Assembly: GCA_036346395.1 (NCBI GenBank)
Contig: CM070615.1
Coordinates: 2,919,534 to 2,983,533 of the forward strand
Length of the DNA: 64,000 nucleotides
Origin: Hsuehochloa calcarea
Lineage: Eukaryota > Streptophyta > Magnoliopsida > Poales > Poaceae
Direction: 5' to 3'
Below, in pieces: positions 48,101-58,952 of this stretch; positions within the stretch are counted from its first letter, which is position 1; each line of letters opens with the position of its first letter. Made by a program: the position numbers and the translations under genes. The notes below the pieces were generated by a model that made no database searches, was not told the origin of the DNA, and was given only the letters and a program-made list of their open reading frames with translations.

Positions 48101-49748
48101 AATTGAGGGTAGAATGAAGTTAATACTCCCAAGTCCTAATATTGCAGCTCTTCTCAGAATATTTTCAACAAGATAAGTGATCTGGAATAAGGATAGGCAG
48201 CTGTTACAGAACATGATCTTACCGGACCAAGATATTTTATGCATTGCTCCTTCAGCAGAGCTCTTGGACACTCTGGAAGATCAACATCTTTTCCCTCTCC
48301 AATATCAAGCCTACATATGGGGAAAAGACTCACTGAAATGGCTGTGCAATCAAACCACTCACTGAAATTTCTGGTACAGCAGTGAAACACTGAACATACT
48401 TATCCTACATGCAAATCTCTTTTGCCATACACTTTGCCCCCAATTCGTTCCAATTACAGGATTTGCAAATGCGAAAACACAAATCGCGGTCAAGTTCTTA
48501 CCAGTAGAAGAACGGCTGGCCGGCCTGGCTTTGGCACCAGACATCATAGTAGAAATGCAGGTTGTGCCCATATCTATGCCGTGGATCGATCTATACAACA
48601 ACAAATGAACATCCCTGTCACGATTACATCGAAAATTCTGCAAACGGGATTTTAGCAAGGAAGGGACAATAACTTCTAAGACGCCAAGCTGTGGACCTTT
48701 TATGATAAAGTTCACACCTGACTAAAAAGTCCAAGCCAACTGATACCGGAAAGTAGCCTCTTTTCACACACATGTAAGAAGGCAGCAATATCCAAAGCAA
48801 ATACTATAGTACTAAGAAATACTGGTAGATTAGTACGATTTGTACTCACAGCCTCGATCCAGTGCTGGAAAGCCAGCTTCAGAGCCTTGCCGTCCCTTGA
48901 TAAACCCTGACCCACCTGTATCAAGCTCACAAACAACAACAGCTTCAACACACACTGCACAGCAATATTGGACTAGTCCAAACAAAAAAGAATCGATTTC
49001 TTGTGAAGAAAAGAGCAACGCAGACTTTATTGTGGTAGCAATTGATGCGGAAAAAACAAAAGGAACAAGACCTTGGATGCATTGAGGCTGACGCGGTTCC
49101 AGCGCGAGGCGGCGGTCTCCGGTTTGGGGTCGTCGAAGTAGGAAACGGTGCTGTGGCTGAGCCGCGCGAAGTCCAGAGCTTGCCACCTTCATCAATCCCA
49201 ACCACAAACCCTCTCAGTTTCAAAGATTAATTTCACCACCCGTAACCATCAAGAAGAACCAAATCAGCCATTTATTGGGACACCCAAAATCTCTAAGAAG
49301 GAAGTAGCCACCTTAATTGTCATGGAATTCAACTCATGACACGGCAAGAACCAATAAAAGCAAGCAATAAGCGAAGAATTCCAGGAAACGAACATTCCCT
49401 CAAAGAAGGGGGCAGCTTTTCTTAACCAAATTAAACAGAACAAACGGATGAAACAAATCGGGAACGAAGAAGCTTACAAAGGAAAGTGAGAAAAAAGGGA
49501 GGGGAGGGGGAAGTTCGTGTATGATCTGGTTACCAGAGCTCCTCGACGACGACGGCGGAGTCAGCGAGCTTGCGCCTGGTCCGGTAGCTCCGGTACACCT
49601 TCTGCAGCTTGGTCGCGGCGCCATTCACGCAGCCGCCGCCGCCGCTTCCCGCCTCTGGCGAGGAGGCTTCCATAAGATTTGAGTCGAAAGTGGAAGAGTC
49701 CATGTGATCCAAGCCGGCCGGAGGAGGCATCGCCGTTTCCACCCCCAT
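36148..49748 (-). CDS. IQM-family calmodulin-binding protein, nine exons
   Basis: Exons on the minus strand: 49748-49534, 49186-49072, 48915-48850, 48590-48502, 48310-48223, 37760-37614, 37494-37402, 36881-36780 and 36687-36148 (1455 nt, 484 residues). All introns have GT-AG ends and phases agree throughout. The N-terminus carries an IQ motif (ATKLQKVYRSYRTRR, 45-59), followed by ELWWQALDFARL. The conserved IQM core is IDPRHRYGHNLHFYYDVW, PFFYWLDIGEGKDV, CIKYLGP, FQHSSFLAGGAT and IWAYSGHY, and near the end come LKWSTGAGPRIGCV and RMQALEMVDLSPR. IQM proteins bind calmodulin independently of calcium; roles reported for the family include stomatal and stress responses. No membrane segment is visible. 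The remarkable point is intron 5 (48222-37761, about 10.5 kb), enlarged by nested transposons while every splice site stays intact. Confidence 0.92.
38090..38357 (-). pseudogene. Captured RING/vWA gene fragment, C-terminal part
   Basis: Minus-strand translation gives IMAVYSSVPEA and LLGEMYTEERE, resembling the C-terminal part of plant vWA-domain RING ligases, where a similar YADEER stretch occurs. It is separated from the upstream part (40253-41290) only by the LTR element at 38358-40252, whose ATCTC target duplication shows the two were once contiguous. Its far end merges into the left inverted repeat of the Pack-MULE. Confidence 0.5.
38358..40252 (+). mobile_element. Non-autonomous LTR element carrying a PLC gene fragment, TSD ATCTC
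   Basis: LTRs of 122 and 123 bp (38358-38479 and 40130-40252) run from TGYTAAGGATATAAGGG to ATATTCATAACA and differ at about six positions plus one indel. ATCTC flanks both sides (38353-38357 and 40253-40257). The primer site TGGTATCATAGC follows the left LTR, and a purine tract TGAGGGTGG precedes the right one. The 1.65-kb interior has no gag or pol. It holds a PLC-like fragment and pyrimidine-rich filler, so the element must have moved with enzymes supplied from elsewhere. The short LTRs are TRIM-like, but the body is longer than a usual TRIM. Confidence 0.88.
38804..39110 (+). pseudogene. Captured phosphoinositide phospholipase C N-terminal fragment
   Basis: An ATG at 38804 opens MGTYKCCIFFTRRFALSD, the usual start of plant PI-specific phospholipase C. 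After an interval come YMGANKL, RRYLAATG and EADGD in shifting frames, and then LTVDDFHRFLFS, the end of the plant PLC EF-hand-like region. At least two frameshifts separate these pieces and the X/Y catalytic domains are absent. Plant PLCs cleave PIP2 at the plasma membrane; this copy cannot. It lies between the LTRs of a non-autonomous element, so it is a retrotransposon-captured gene fragment. Confidence 0.7.
40253..41290 (-). pseudogene. Captured RING/vWA ubiquitin ligase fragment, N-terminal and vWA part
   Basis: Reading the minus strand downward from 41290: VFMVEC and FPCIAAH..SGALSCPVC resemble part of a RING finger (about 41170-41080); a linker follows with KVYDD and FNPILEADEVD; next is a von Willebrand A piece, MRLLIVSLGSADRFSIVAFS then LLPLWRMS (about 40860-40690). 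This order, RING then linker then vWA, fits the WAV3-type plant E3 family. Several frameshifts and stops are present, and a 150-bp duplication follows. The fragment is the cargo of the Pack-MULE. Confidence 0.6.
40385..40685. repeat. About 150-bp tandem duplication inside the captured fragment
   Basis: Two copies (about 40385-40535 and 40536-40685) share GATGGGGATCTCCACGTGGG-like and GTGTGGCCGGAGGA blocks, CCTGCCCCTGCGCGGCG and CACACCACGAGCC, with scattered changes. Confidence 0.75.
41430..41580 (+). repeat. 29-bp variable tandem repeat in the 5' LTR
   Basis: Five copies of a 29-bp unit (TATTATGAATGATTAGATGC plus ATATCTTCA) lie in the 5' LTR, while the 3' LTR has only about two (47380-47440). 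This largely explains the 92-bp length difference between the LTRs. Confidence 0.75.
41948..46200 (-). pseudogene. Copia gag-pol polyprotein, interrupted
   Basis: Recognisable pieces in minus order are a gag zinc-knuckle relic (DKVGHIEFQC, about 45300-45250), a protease region (RTPKQLIFPCSF..H, 45039-44722) and integrase (HRYYIIFIDDFSRHTWIYF near 44440, then NGVAERKHRHLLE near 44170). Reverse transcriptase follows (LLYVDDMIITG near 42900, then YFLGIEV; 43115-42540), and finally RNase H (KTKKQTAVSRSSAEAEL near 42320, then VKHELTKHI and FFTKAQTRAQ). Many small deletions and frameshifts break the frame into at least eight pieces, so no full polyprotein can be made. This clashes with the identical LTRs. 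Confidence 0.85.
45580..46180 (-). repeat. GCC/GGC-rich leader with short tandem repeats
   Basis: The 5' leader/gag start of the Copia element is very GC-rich and contains two copies of a unit of about 70 bp with CCGATCGGGTTCCTTGGAGC (near 45935 and 46010). Overlapping frames on both strands come from composition. Confidence 0.55.
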
Positions 49749-50130
49749 TTTTGAGGTTTAAGAGGGAGTCCAAGGCAGTTTCCCAAGACGACTGGACGAG
49801 AGAGTGGCAATGGTTGTACAAATGTTTCACGAGTGTCTAGCTATTAGCTCAGCGGGTAGTCCATAGAAGATTCAATTATTATTTTTAGTATAAAATAGTT
49901 AAATTTTAGTTTATTTATAACTTTATTTTACATAAATTACAGTAAATTATGTATATAATTTTTATTCTTGATCACTATAATTATTCTCGTAAATCTTAAT
50001 AAATCATATTTACATTATATGATTCAAAATCTAATATATATTTTGAGAGATTGAGAAAAACAAAGACAAAAATTAAAATTATATACCAACAAAATACGGC
50101 AATGTGGTGAACCCGTTATGTTCTGAAGAA
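49749..50130 (-). other. Upstream region of the IQM gene
   Basis: AT-rich DNA that should contain the IQM promoter and 5' UTR. No motif can be assigned with confidence. Confidence 0.4.
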
Positions 50131-51056
50131 AAAAATAATTTTTTATTCAGAAATACATAAATAATACTACTTAATTTGATTATAAAAAAGAATCACGTAT
50201 CGCTCAACAATTTGGCACTTAGGCTAGTTGCCCAACGGGAGAGCAACAGATGTATAAGTCGCTTAACCGTAAAACGATTGGACCTTTCGCATCCTAGTCG
50301 ACGTACGGTTGGGTGACTCGCTCCTAGTCGTCATACTGCTGGGCGACTAGGACACCTGTCGCTTACCTCGGACCCCCTAGTCGTCCAACCGTTGGGCGAC
50401 TTGGGGGTGATTATATATTGCGCTCATGTGGCCGGCCATGAACAATCGCCATTTGAGAAAGCGACGACGGAAGAAACAAGAGAAAGAGAGGAGATGGAAA
50501 GAGAGGAGAGGGAGAGGAGAGGGAGAGGAGGAAAAAAGTTTCTTCACATCGTCGACGACGACGGTGAGCCTCTTGTGTTGTTTTGTATGGGTGTATTTTT
50601 GAAACCATGGTAGGTTAGCAAGCAACATCATGTGTATTGACATATTGTTAGCAAATAAAAAATAGTAGGTTAATTTAAAAAATCTTAGTTTGGAGATAGC
50701 ATGATTAATACAATTAGTTTGGAAGTTCGTATAGAGAATAAATTTGTCGGTGAAAATTAATTCAGATGTACTATTTCGCGTGTTGCGCTAATTGCGTCCG
50801 GGCTTGGTAAACAATAACGTGTTGCTTTTCTATTATATAAACATGTCGATAACCCGTGCATTCACAAATGCTAGTTTATAGAATGCTAAATACATGTATT
50901 TATTTGCACAATAAAGAATTAATAACATTTTATGTACAGTTTTGGTTAGATTAAGGAATTATAAAATACTGAGACAAAAATCACAGATATATGGTTCGCA
51001 ATCTATAGTAGCCTGTACATGTGTTAACGTAATATAGCCTTTTTGTAGGGAAAATT

Positions 51057-51902
51057 GTGAATTTCCTTCAACTGAATTACAATTCAGTCACGTACGCAGC
51101 ACCATCTCGGCATATAAGTATTACTCCTTCCATGTCGGGTTCTCCTGCATCCAGACTTCAACACGATCTCACTCAGATGGACAAGCACTTGGAGGAGATT
51201 CGTGAAATGCAAAGGGAGTATGCGGTCCAAGAGGAACAAAGGGAGCGTGCCAGGAGGCCACCTCCCCGCAATGACGTCGCCCCCCGTAGCAGCAACCCCT
51301 ACCAGAACATCATAACCGAGCATTTGCCGCAACACCCGTCCGAGGAGGAGACGCCACCCCTTTGTTGGTGTAGGGACATATGAAGTTCTTCAAGTCTAAG
51401 CACTAGCTAAGCCCGAGCATGTGTTACTGGGGTCGCATGAACTACTTCAGCGACTATCCCGACCGCTGTTGGGACACGAGATGCTATCAGCAGCCGATAA
51501 GGACAGGTAGCAGTATGTTACCCTACCATTTCTCTTTGAAAGTCCACACTAACAACCTCTCTTGTGTACTCGTAGTCCCCGGATCCGCTATGTGGCTACC
51601 GCAAGTGGATCAACCTAGAGATCCACCCACACGACTAGTGAACTCTCGACTGCGAGGAGTGGGATGCCAACAGGGACCGTGAGAGGAGGGAGGAGGAGCG
51701 CCGCACCGAAGAGCACAACCAGCATATCCGGCATGAGAAGCAGAAGCAGGCCCATCTCGAGACGTGTAGGTGCAGGGAGCGCGAGGCTCGCGAGAGGGAG
51801 CGTGAGAAAAAGAGAAAAATTACGACCGAGGCCAAGGCGGCCGGCGAAGAGTACAACGTCGAGCTCGTAAGAAAGGGCAAATTGCCTCGGTCCACGCAGT
51901 AG
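51057..51902 (+). pseudogene. Transposon-type zinc-ribbon/coiled-coil protein, broken
   Basis: Pieces read as one decayed spliced gene. LQHDLTQMDKHLEEIREMQ opens a charged helix. A Cys/Trp-rich part (CWCRDI, YWGRMNYFSDY) and, after a possible intron ending TACTCGTAG at about 51577, PLCGYRKWINLEIHP recall the GRF-type zinc ribbon common in rice transposon-linked proteins. A long charged coiled coil rich in RER/EER repeats follows and ends KGKLPRSTQ at 51900. Stops interrupt the middle part. Function unknown. Confidence 0.4.
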
Positions 51903-52208
51903 TGCGAGCCTCTTTGTCCATCTGTCCCATGTATTTCTAATTCCCTAAAGGCATGTTTGTATCGTTCTTAGTTAGTTGGCCTGCTTGCCATGTAACCCCT
52001 TGTGGGATCAAATTAAGTGTTGTTATTTGTTGCACCATTTCTCCAAAGTTCTCTACTGTGTATGAATTTACCACCGCATCGCAATATCACTTACATTCGT
52101 ACTTACGAATCATTGCTACCTCTATTGTCCTCACAAAAGTATTCAAAAATTTATCGCACTACAACAACACTCTTTTATATAACATCCTACGACCACAAAA
52201 TGTTATCA

Positions 52209-52211
<3 letters not shown>

Positions 52212-52286
<75 letters not shown>
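52212..52286. repeat. (TA)n microsatellite, about 75 bp
   Basis: An uninterrupted TA dinucleotide run preceded by ATCATGA. Confidence 0.95.
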
Positions 52287-52288
<2 letters not shown>

Positions 52289-52436
52289 AGTCGAAAATGT
52301 TTTACCCTTGAAATTCTACGAAAATCATAAACGGACCAACCAACCTTGTCACCACTCTTTTATTTTCAAAAAAATAACATCCTACAATAGGATCATCTGT
52401 GGGAAATAATTTATTTAAATACAATAATATTTATCA

Positions 52437-52437
<1 letters not shown>

Positions 52438-52475
<38 letters not shown>
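52438..52475. repeat. (TA)n microsatellite, about 36 bp
   Basis: A second TA run, also preceded by ATCATGA, about 225 bp from the first, suggesting a short segmental duplication. Confidence 0.95.
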
Positions 52476-52476
<1 letters not shown>

Positions 52477-52985
52477 AAATTTTAGAGCTTAATTCAACAT
52501 TGTAAAAATTCAAACTGAGTTCTAAAAGCCATGTTCTTAATGAATTAAAATAAGAAGAATAAATCTTGAATACCAAGGTAACAAATTTTATCTGGGTACT
52601 ATATCATTCCAGGAACACCTCTGAAAATTTTATAATTTTAGGAATTTATTTCCTATTTTTTTTAGCTCAGTCAAACTTGAGGGGTTTGAAGTTAAAGCAG
52701 TTATCCTGCTAACGTTGACCGTCTTTAAGTCGCTCACCGATTGGGCGACTGACTCTAAGTCGCTCACCGGTTGGGCGACTTAGTAAAATCGCTCAACCAC
52801 CGGCCGACTCTAACTCTTATTGCGCTGTTCATCGGGCTACTTTGTGTAATCGCCAAGTGGTTGGGCGACTAGCTCTATGTCTCTCAACGGTACGATGACT
52901 GATGGTTATTTTTGATAAAAATAAGGTGGTATAATTTCTGTAATTCTGAATAAAAATATTATTAAAAAAATTATAATAGATTTGA

Positions 52986-53830
52986 ATTCAATTCATCGGA
53001 TGAGAAAAAGTGTAAATCTCAAAGTATATATAACAAATAAAAATTTAACTATTTTAATTAAAAAAATTCAAATATTGTTTAACAAAACCGTAGCTAAGCT
53101 ACCCATGTCATCCGTAGCAGGTGGCTCTGTGGCCTACTCACCCACTAGCATAGCTATTGGCAGAATGGTTTGGTACACTATTGTTGCTCATGTCAAGTCA
53201 ACACCGGCCGGTCTCTCCCGGCCGGATCGAGGATTCGGAAATGGCTCTCCGGATCTCCTTTACGTTACAGCTGATTCATCGTTCAGCTTGTAGTTGTATG
53301 GCCCGCTTGATCATACACAATTCCAGTCTAGTCCATGCACACTTAAAAATCTTATTGCTATATTTGTAATTAAAAATACTTTATAAATATTTTATATTTG
53401 CTTTTATGATGTATAAAAAGTAACAGCCAAGTTCGATCTGTCAGAGTCAAGGGTGACAGGTGAACGCAGAGCGGACAGAGTCAGGTGTCTCTCTCTTTAA
53501 TTCCAAAAAAAAAAAACACACCGGTCTCTCTCCATGCCGGATCGTTGATCGTGTGTGGACCGAATAGCTCGTGCATGACACCCTGCGTGTGTATTGACTA
53601 GACTCTTCCAGCTCGTAACACGGTGTTTCGTAGCTTCAGAATGTCAAGTCAGTGCGCGGTGGCGATGTCCGGTAGGTACAAGCTTTTGTTACGTTGCTGT
53701 TTCAACTAGACCTGGTTTCAAATGGCCCAGCCCGGTCGGCTAGCCTAGTCGAGCCTAACAACTGTTCGTAAGGCAATTTTTGGGTTAGGATCCTAATAAA
53801 CAGTGCTTTACAGACTATGGAAACAGTGAT
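52986..53830. other. Intergenic DNA
   Basis: No gene seen. A GGCCGG-rich patch at 53205-53225 and a short A-run at 53507-53518 are the only notable composition changes. Confidence 0.4.
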
Positions 53831-54621
53831 TGTGCCTCGACTTCCTACATACATGATAGCATGCAGCGTTGCTCACACGATAATCAGTATCATATACGCA
53901 GAACCCATATCTCTGTTTTCAACAATCAAAGATAGCATTACTTTCCTCGCTTACATGGTATCAGAGCGGTGCTGCTCCTAAGTTACCGCTTCCACAACTT
54001 CCGCCGCCTCGCCCCTGGGAGATGATCTCATTTCCATGATCTCTCCCGGGGGCTACGCAACATATAGTTTAAGTCGTGTCACCGATCATCCGATCGGCTA
54101 CCAATTAGAGTTTTTCCTAGTCATCTTCAAATCGGGTTTTCTCTATTTTTTTCGATCATAGATCGGTTTGCGTCGTCCTGCCGACCTGTCGACGTTCCTC
54201 GGCTCCGGACTTCACCGCCTCGGCTTCGACCTCTCCGGCGCCTCCTCTCTTCCGATGACATCGTGGCATGACGCGGTGCGCTCGACAACACGGCCCTTCC
54301 TCCATGGCCTTCCGAGCGCCCCATCTACTGTCGTCATCACGCTGGATCATCATCGTCAGACAGTCGTCCGCGAGGCTTCCGTCTTCACCGAATTTAGGTC
54401 CAATCTGAATGTTTGCCTTGGCGACGTTCCGATTGTGGAGGCGTGTTAGACAGGTTGGTGCATCGGCTTCCTACATACATGATAGTTGTACGCGTTCACA
54501 TGATAGTTGTACGCATTCACATGATAATTGTACGCGTCACATGATAGCTGTAATCTATATATGTGTAACTCATGTACTCTATTTTCAACAATCAAAGATA
54601 TCGTTACTTTTCTCACTTATA
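53831..54621 (+). mobile_element. Small TRIM-like LTR element
   Basis: Two related terminal repeats, 53831-53955 and 54456-54621, share CTTCCTACATACATGATAG and TTTTCAACAATCAAAGATA. The first is followed at once by the primer site TGGTATCAGAGC (53956-53967). The second is longer because the unit ACATGATAGTTGTACGC is repeated about four times. The 500-bp interior has no pol gene, only a GC-rich stretch with a short frame. No matching target duplication was found, so the outer limits may be off by a few bases. Confidence 0.65.
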
Positions 54622-54863
54622 GAATCCTTCAATACAGAGGATCACAATCCTATTGTGTTGCGATGCTTGTGATACCTAATTAGTTGAAAATATTTACGAC
54701 TTCCATTAAGATTTCGCTATTATGGCTCTGGAATCGTAGATTTCTAAGGCCATGCGTAGTGTTGGGGGGGGGAGCGGTGCCAGGAGAGGAAAGAGAGAAG
54801 CTTTGTGGAGTATCTATCCATCGCCAAGTTTAGTGACCGGTTAAGATCAAGATTGAATTAACC
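54622..54863 (-). other. Probable internal leader of the inverted LTR element
   Basis: Sequence just beyond the primer site of the element at 54864-56661, read on the minus strand; it ends without a second LTR. Confidence 0.4.
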
Positions 54864-56661
54864 GGGCTCTGATACCACTTGTTGGACCGAAAAGGCGACT
54901 GGAGGGGGGTGAATAGGAGCACACTACCTTTTTCATAAATAATAGATCAATAAAACTTTACTCCAGTAGCTATAGAAGCTATGAAGACCAGTATATCAGT
55001 ACAGCAGAAGACTAATATTGAATCCAATAAAGACCCCAAAGCGATAGGACAAAATCAACAAAGGTTGAAGTGAAACAATCTACTGGCGGTCGGACCGCTG
55101 CCTAACTGGCGGTCGGACCGATTCCCAACCGGTCTGACCGGTGGCTATGGCCGGTCTGACCAATTTCCTCCAGAACAGAAGAACATCCCCGATGACGAAG
55201 ATGCAAATAGATGAAATTTTTGATCTACTAATCCAAACTTAATGAAACTTGGAACACACCTTCTCTATGATATCAGGGACCTATTCCAATCAAATATTAT
55301 GATAATTCTTGGAGGAATCAAGATCCTTTTCCGTTTGATCAAAGAAGTGTTCAAAAACGGATCAAAACGAAAACTAGGTCAAAGCTCTTGCTCGTGGGTG
55401 ATAGATGATCAAGATGATCCTAGATAGATTCTCACGCGTCACAGCAAGCTAGATCATGTGAAAAAACCAAGCAAAAACTCACAGATCAAAGAAAGACCTA
55501 AAATCATCAAATAGAGAGAAAGAACGCAATGAGACAAAATATTGATCAAACTTTCCTTTGATTGATTGATATGATCAGGGCTTACAGTCACTCCAACAAT
55601 GGAGGACAATGCTCAATCTAAGAGCATGAAAATCACATCAAACATCAAGAACCCTAGTCTCCACAAAAACTCTCCCTAAGAAAATTAGGGTTTACAAGAA
55701 TTGCAAAAGAGGCGAAGGAGAGGTGCAGCCACCTCTCTCTCCTATTTATAGTGGAGGCTTAGACCTTCTAGATGTTTGATCCTATTAGGCTCCCGTTAAG
55801 GCCCAAAACAAACGGGACACATACGTACGCATTTTAAAGCGCCGTCTTTATCTCCTCCTGACCTAACTAGCTACACCTTGCGCCATCTTGCGCCTCGGAT
55901 TAGCTAATAGGTCACCCTTGTCCATCTTGCACCACGCTTGAGTACATTGACCTCACCCGGCATCGTCGATCGTTCTGGACCTCAGCTCTCCAAGCCTAGT
56001 CCCGATCATCCTCGCCGTTGACCGTCATTGGCCACCAAGCAACCTGCACAACAATAGACAAGTAAACTGAATTTGGGAACAAGTTCTTCACAACTTGACC
56101 CATGTTAGTCAAAACATGCATCATGCAACATATATGCCCTGAAACTCTTGACTTTGACCTGACATCTGAACAATGCCGCCACGACGGACGACGATCAAAG
56201 TGAAAACTGGTCAGACCGCCCCCCAGGGCCCAGGGCCGGTCGACCGCCCACCCTGACCGGTCTGACCGCCACCTATGGGCCGGTCAGACCGCCAGGTGGG
56301 ACTTAGCCGTTTTTCCTCTCTGGAAAATCGAAACCTACTGTAATTTTCAAACCAATAGAACTTTTGACTGGAAACTCCAAAAAATATGAGACCAAGTGCA
56401 ATAGAATCCCCTCTCTTGCCTACACACTCTATTTTTGGCCCAGCTCAAAATAACACTTTTTAAGTTCACCGGTCCGACCGCCGCCTATGGCCGGTCGAAC
56501 CGATTTGGGACCGGTCCGACCGCCACGCTACGACCGGTCAGACCGGTTACAGCCTGACAGTTCTGAAACTTGTCGAAAACACATGAAACGATAAACCGTA
56601 AACGCCATTACCAATTGTCACATCATCTTAAGATCTGGAGCATATCCACATGATATCCACA
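54864..56661 (-). mobile_element. LTR plus primer site, same family as the solo LTR at 9790
   Basis: On the minus strand the LTR runs from TGTGGATATCA (56661) to CGGTCCAACA (54880), about 1782 bp, followed by AG and the primer site TGGTATCAGAGCC (54877-54865). Shared blocks with 9790-11589 include the GACCGGTCNGACCG clusters, the TATA region and the CCCCCCTC..GTCGCC block near the end. The internal region is cut off soon after the primer site and no second LTR is present in the window. Confidence 0.8.
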
Positions 56662-56666
56662 AATAG

Positions 56667-57857
56667 AGAGAGTGTGGTCTGGGAGAAAAAAAATATGATA
56701 TTTAATTTAGTTTGCAGGTTCCACTTTAAAGAGAAAAGGGGTGCTAAACACTAAAGAATAAAAATATAAAAGCTAACATCTATGGCCCTATTTGTTTCGG
56801 CTTTCGGCTTTCGTCCGAAAAAGTCAGAAGCTGAACCAAACGGCAGGCTTTTCGAAGCGGCTTTCTCGGAAGCCGCTTTCCACATACACGTTAGAAAGCC
56901 AAAAGCCAAAAGCTGCCATGGGCCAGCTTCCGCGGCTTCCCACCACCCCCTACCGCATTTGCCCCTCGACTTCATGGATTATTACCCGCCGAATGCCATT
57001 GCATAAAAACCCCTCCCCCGACCCGTCCGCCCACTCGCTCGACTCCCTCCTCCCCCCTCTTCCCCCCGTGCCATCTTCCCCCTCCCCCCTCCCCCTCTTC
57101 CCTCTTGTGCCCCTCCTCCTCCTCCTCGCCGGCCCCACCTCCTGCCCCGATGTGGTGCCTCCTTCCCCGACTCCGTCCTTCTCCTCCTCCCCCGAGTGGC
57201 GCCGCCCCGCTCCCCTTCTCCTCCTCCCCGGTGCCTTCCTCCCCGGCGGCCTCCTCCCCGGCCACCTTCTCCTCGGTGCCGTCCTCCTCGGCGGCCTGCT
57301 TCCCGACCAAATTTGGTGCCGCCGTTGGCGTGGTGCTCATCACCGTAGCAACTTCTACCGTGAGATGGCTTGGGATTGTGATGGTTGTTGAATCTCCCTT
57401 TGCAAGCTTGTTTGTGTGTTGTCCATTGTGAAGTCCTGGATTGATCCAGTAAGCATGCATGCCTGTTGTTATAGAGAATTTATCCTTGTTATAAAATTTT
57501 CATATACCTAGTGTTGATTGAGCATCCTAAATTGGCAAGATTAGAGATGCATGGTATGAATTCATGGATGGATGCTGAGCATGGTATGAACTATAGCTAG
57601 ACTTGTGTTATGTTATTGCCAATTATGATCATGGTATTGAAAATGATGAATTGCTTGGATGACCTGATACTTGATGAATCATATATGAATTGCATATTGA
57701 CCATTGATAGTACGAATCAGTATTGTCCATTGCACTGAATATTGTAATTTACATGTTTGATGCAATTTACAATTGCAATGAATTTAGTCTAACATGATGA
57801 GGACCTTAATATCATCCATAGAATTGATCTCCAAGAGGCATAATTGAGTTGTAGTTT
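56667..57857. other. Intergenic DNA with a pyrimidine-rich island
   Basis: A CGGCTTTCGGCTTT / AAAGCCAAAAGC dyad at 56795-56915 looks like one end of a MITE or hAT element. 57025-57320 is an extreme C/T-rich tract (CTCCTCCCC type) that opens long frames on both strands by composition alone. The remainder is AT-rich. No gene supported. Confidence 0.4.
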
Positions 57858-58392
57858 TGTCGGTGTTTTAGAACCGATCTTACGTAAAGATTGTTTGATT
57901 CGGGGGGTCTCTAGAGATGAAATCACGCAGAGCGATTGACACGGGATTTTTATACAGGTTCGGGCCTTCTCCAGGGAGAATAACAACCCTACTCCTGTGT
58001 GTGTGTGGTATTGACTGTATTCTCGATAATCAAGCCAGAAACTAAGACTATTACAAAGAACAGTACTTGTATTTCTCCTTGATTGTCCTCGATTGGCTCT
58101 GTTTTCGCCCTCCCTTTGTCCTTCTGATTGATGCCTTTATATAGTCGTGAAGGAGTAGACGTTTTCCCCTGTTGAAGAGGCGCCTAATCAAATCAGTAAT
58201 GGGCACATGATGGCAGTAATTACCGGCGTAGTGGCTCCTTCACGCCGTTTGGCAGTTATCTTTCAGAGATAATGGGGTATTAAGCACTATTACTGCGCGG
58301 AATAATAGTGCATGTGGACCGTCTAGATTCCTTAATCAATCGGACCCACTCGCTTGTAGGTTTTATTGATTATAAGGTGGTCGTGGTTGACC

Positions 58393-58620
58393 TGGTCGTA
58401 GAAGGACTTACGACTGGGTACAAGTCGTAGAAGGTCTTACGACTGGACAATAGTCGTAGAAGGACTTACGACTGGGTAATGGTCGTAGAAGGACTTACGA
58501 CTGGGTAATGGTTGTAGAAGGACTTACGACCAGGTAGTGGTCGTAGAAGGATTTACGACCATGACATAGTCGTAGTAAGACTTACGACTATGGGGGTGAT
58601 TGTAGGAGAACCTACAATCA
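58393..58620. repeat. Array of about eight hairpin-forming repeats
   Basis: Units of the form GTCGTAGAAGGACTTACGAC are separated by 6-9 bases. Each is an imperfect palindrome (GTCGTA arms). The last unit has changed to ATTGTAGG...CCTACAAT, with both arms altered together. Related units occur at 58898-58945, 60420-60525, 61058-61110 and 62070-62185. Confidence 0.85.
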
Positions 58621-58952
58621 CTTGGTAGGCCTCTCCCTTATAAATATAAGGGGTACTTCTGGGGACTACGTGACATCATATTTACCCATAATAAGAATTA
58701 TAGATAAAAGATAAAATAAGGATTATCAGATCCTCGTCATCTAGCCCCCCAGCTTCAAGCGAAAGTAACTTACTTGGTGAAGGATTTGCAAATGGTCTTA
58801 CGACTATGAAAATGTCGCAGAATAATGGTCGAAGGAAAAACTCTTCGACATTTGAGTGCTACTTTGACCAGGAATTTGCTTGGTCAGGAAGGCTGCTTAC
58901 GATTATCAAATAGTCGTAAAAACCCCTACGACTGTGAAGTGGTCGTAGTAGG

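Larger units (their letters stand above)
50130..52985. mobile_element. Inverted-repeat-bounded DNA transposon with GTCGC repeats
   Basis: The ends face each other: TTTTTTATTCAGAAATACA (about 50140) and, in complement, TTTTTATTCAGAATTACAGA (about 52950). They are followed inward on both sides by several copies of a palindromic word such as AGTCGCTCACCGGTTGGGCG (50180-50400 and 52720-52900). Subterminal clusters of short repeats around a degraded gene are typical of Mutator- or CACTA-like elements. No transposase was recognised and no target duplication was fixed. Confidence 0.5.

Noticed and set aside
57030..57400. Long proline/serine-rich frames
   Set aside because: Extreme C/T tract opens several overlapping frames on both strands; no domain, no splice evidence.
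58393..58620. Regularly spaced short palindromic repeats resembling a CRISPR array
   Set aside because: Plant nuclear context, spacers of only 6-9 bases that are similar to each other, and related copies inside introns; this is a transposon-borne repeat.
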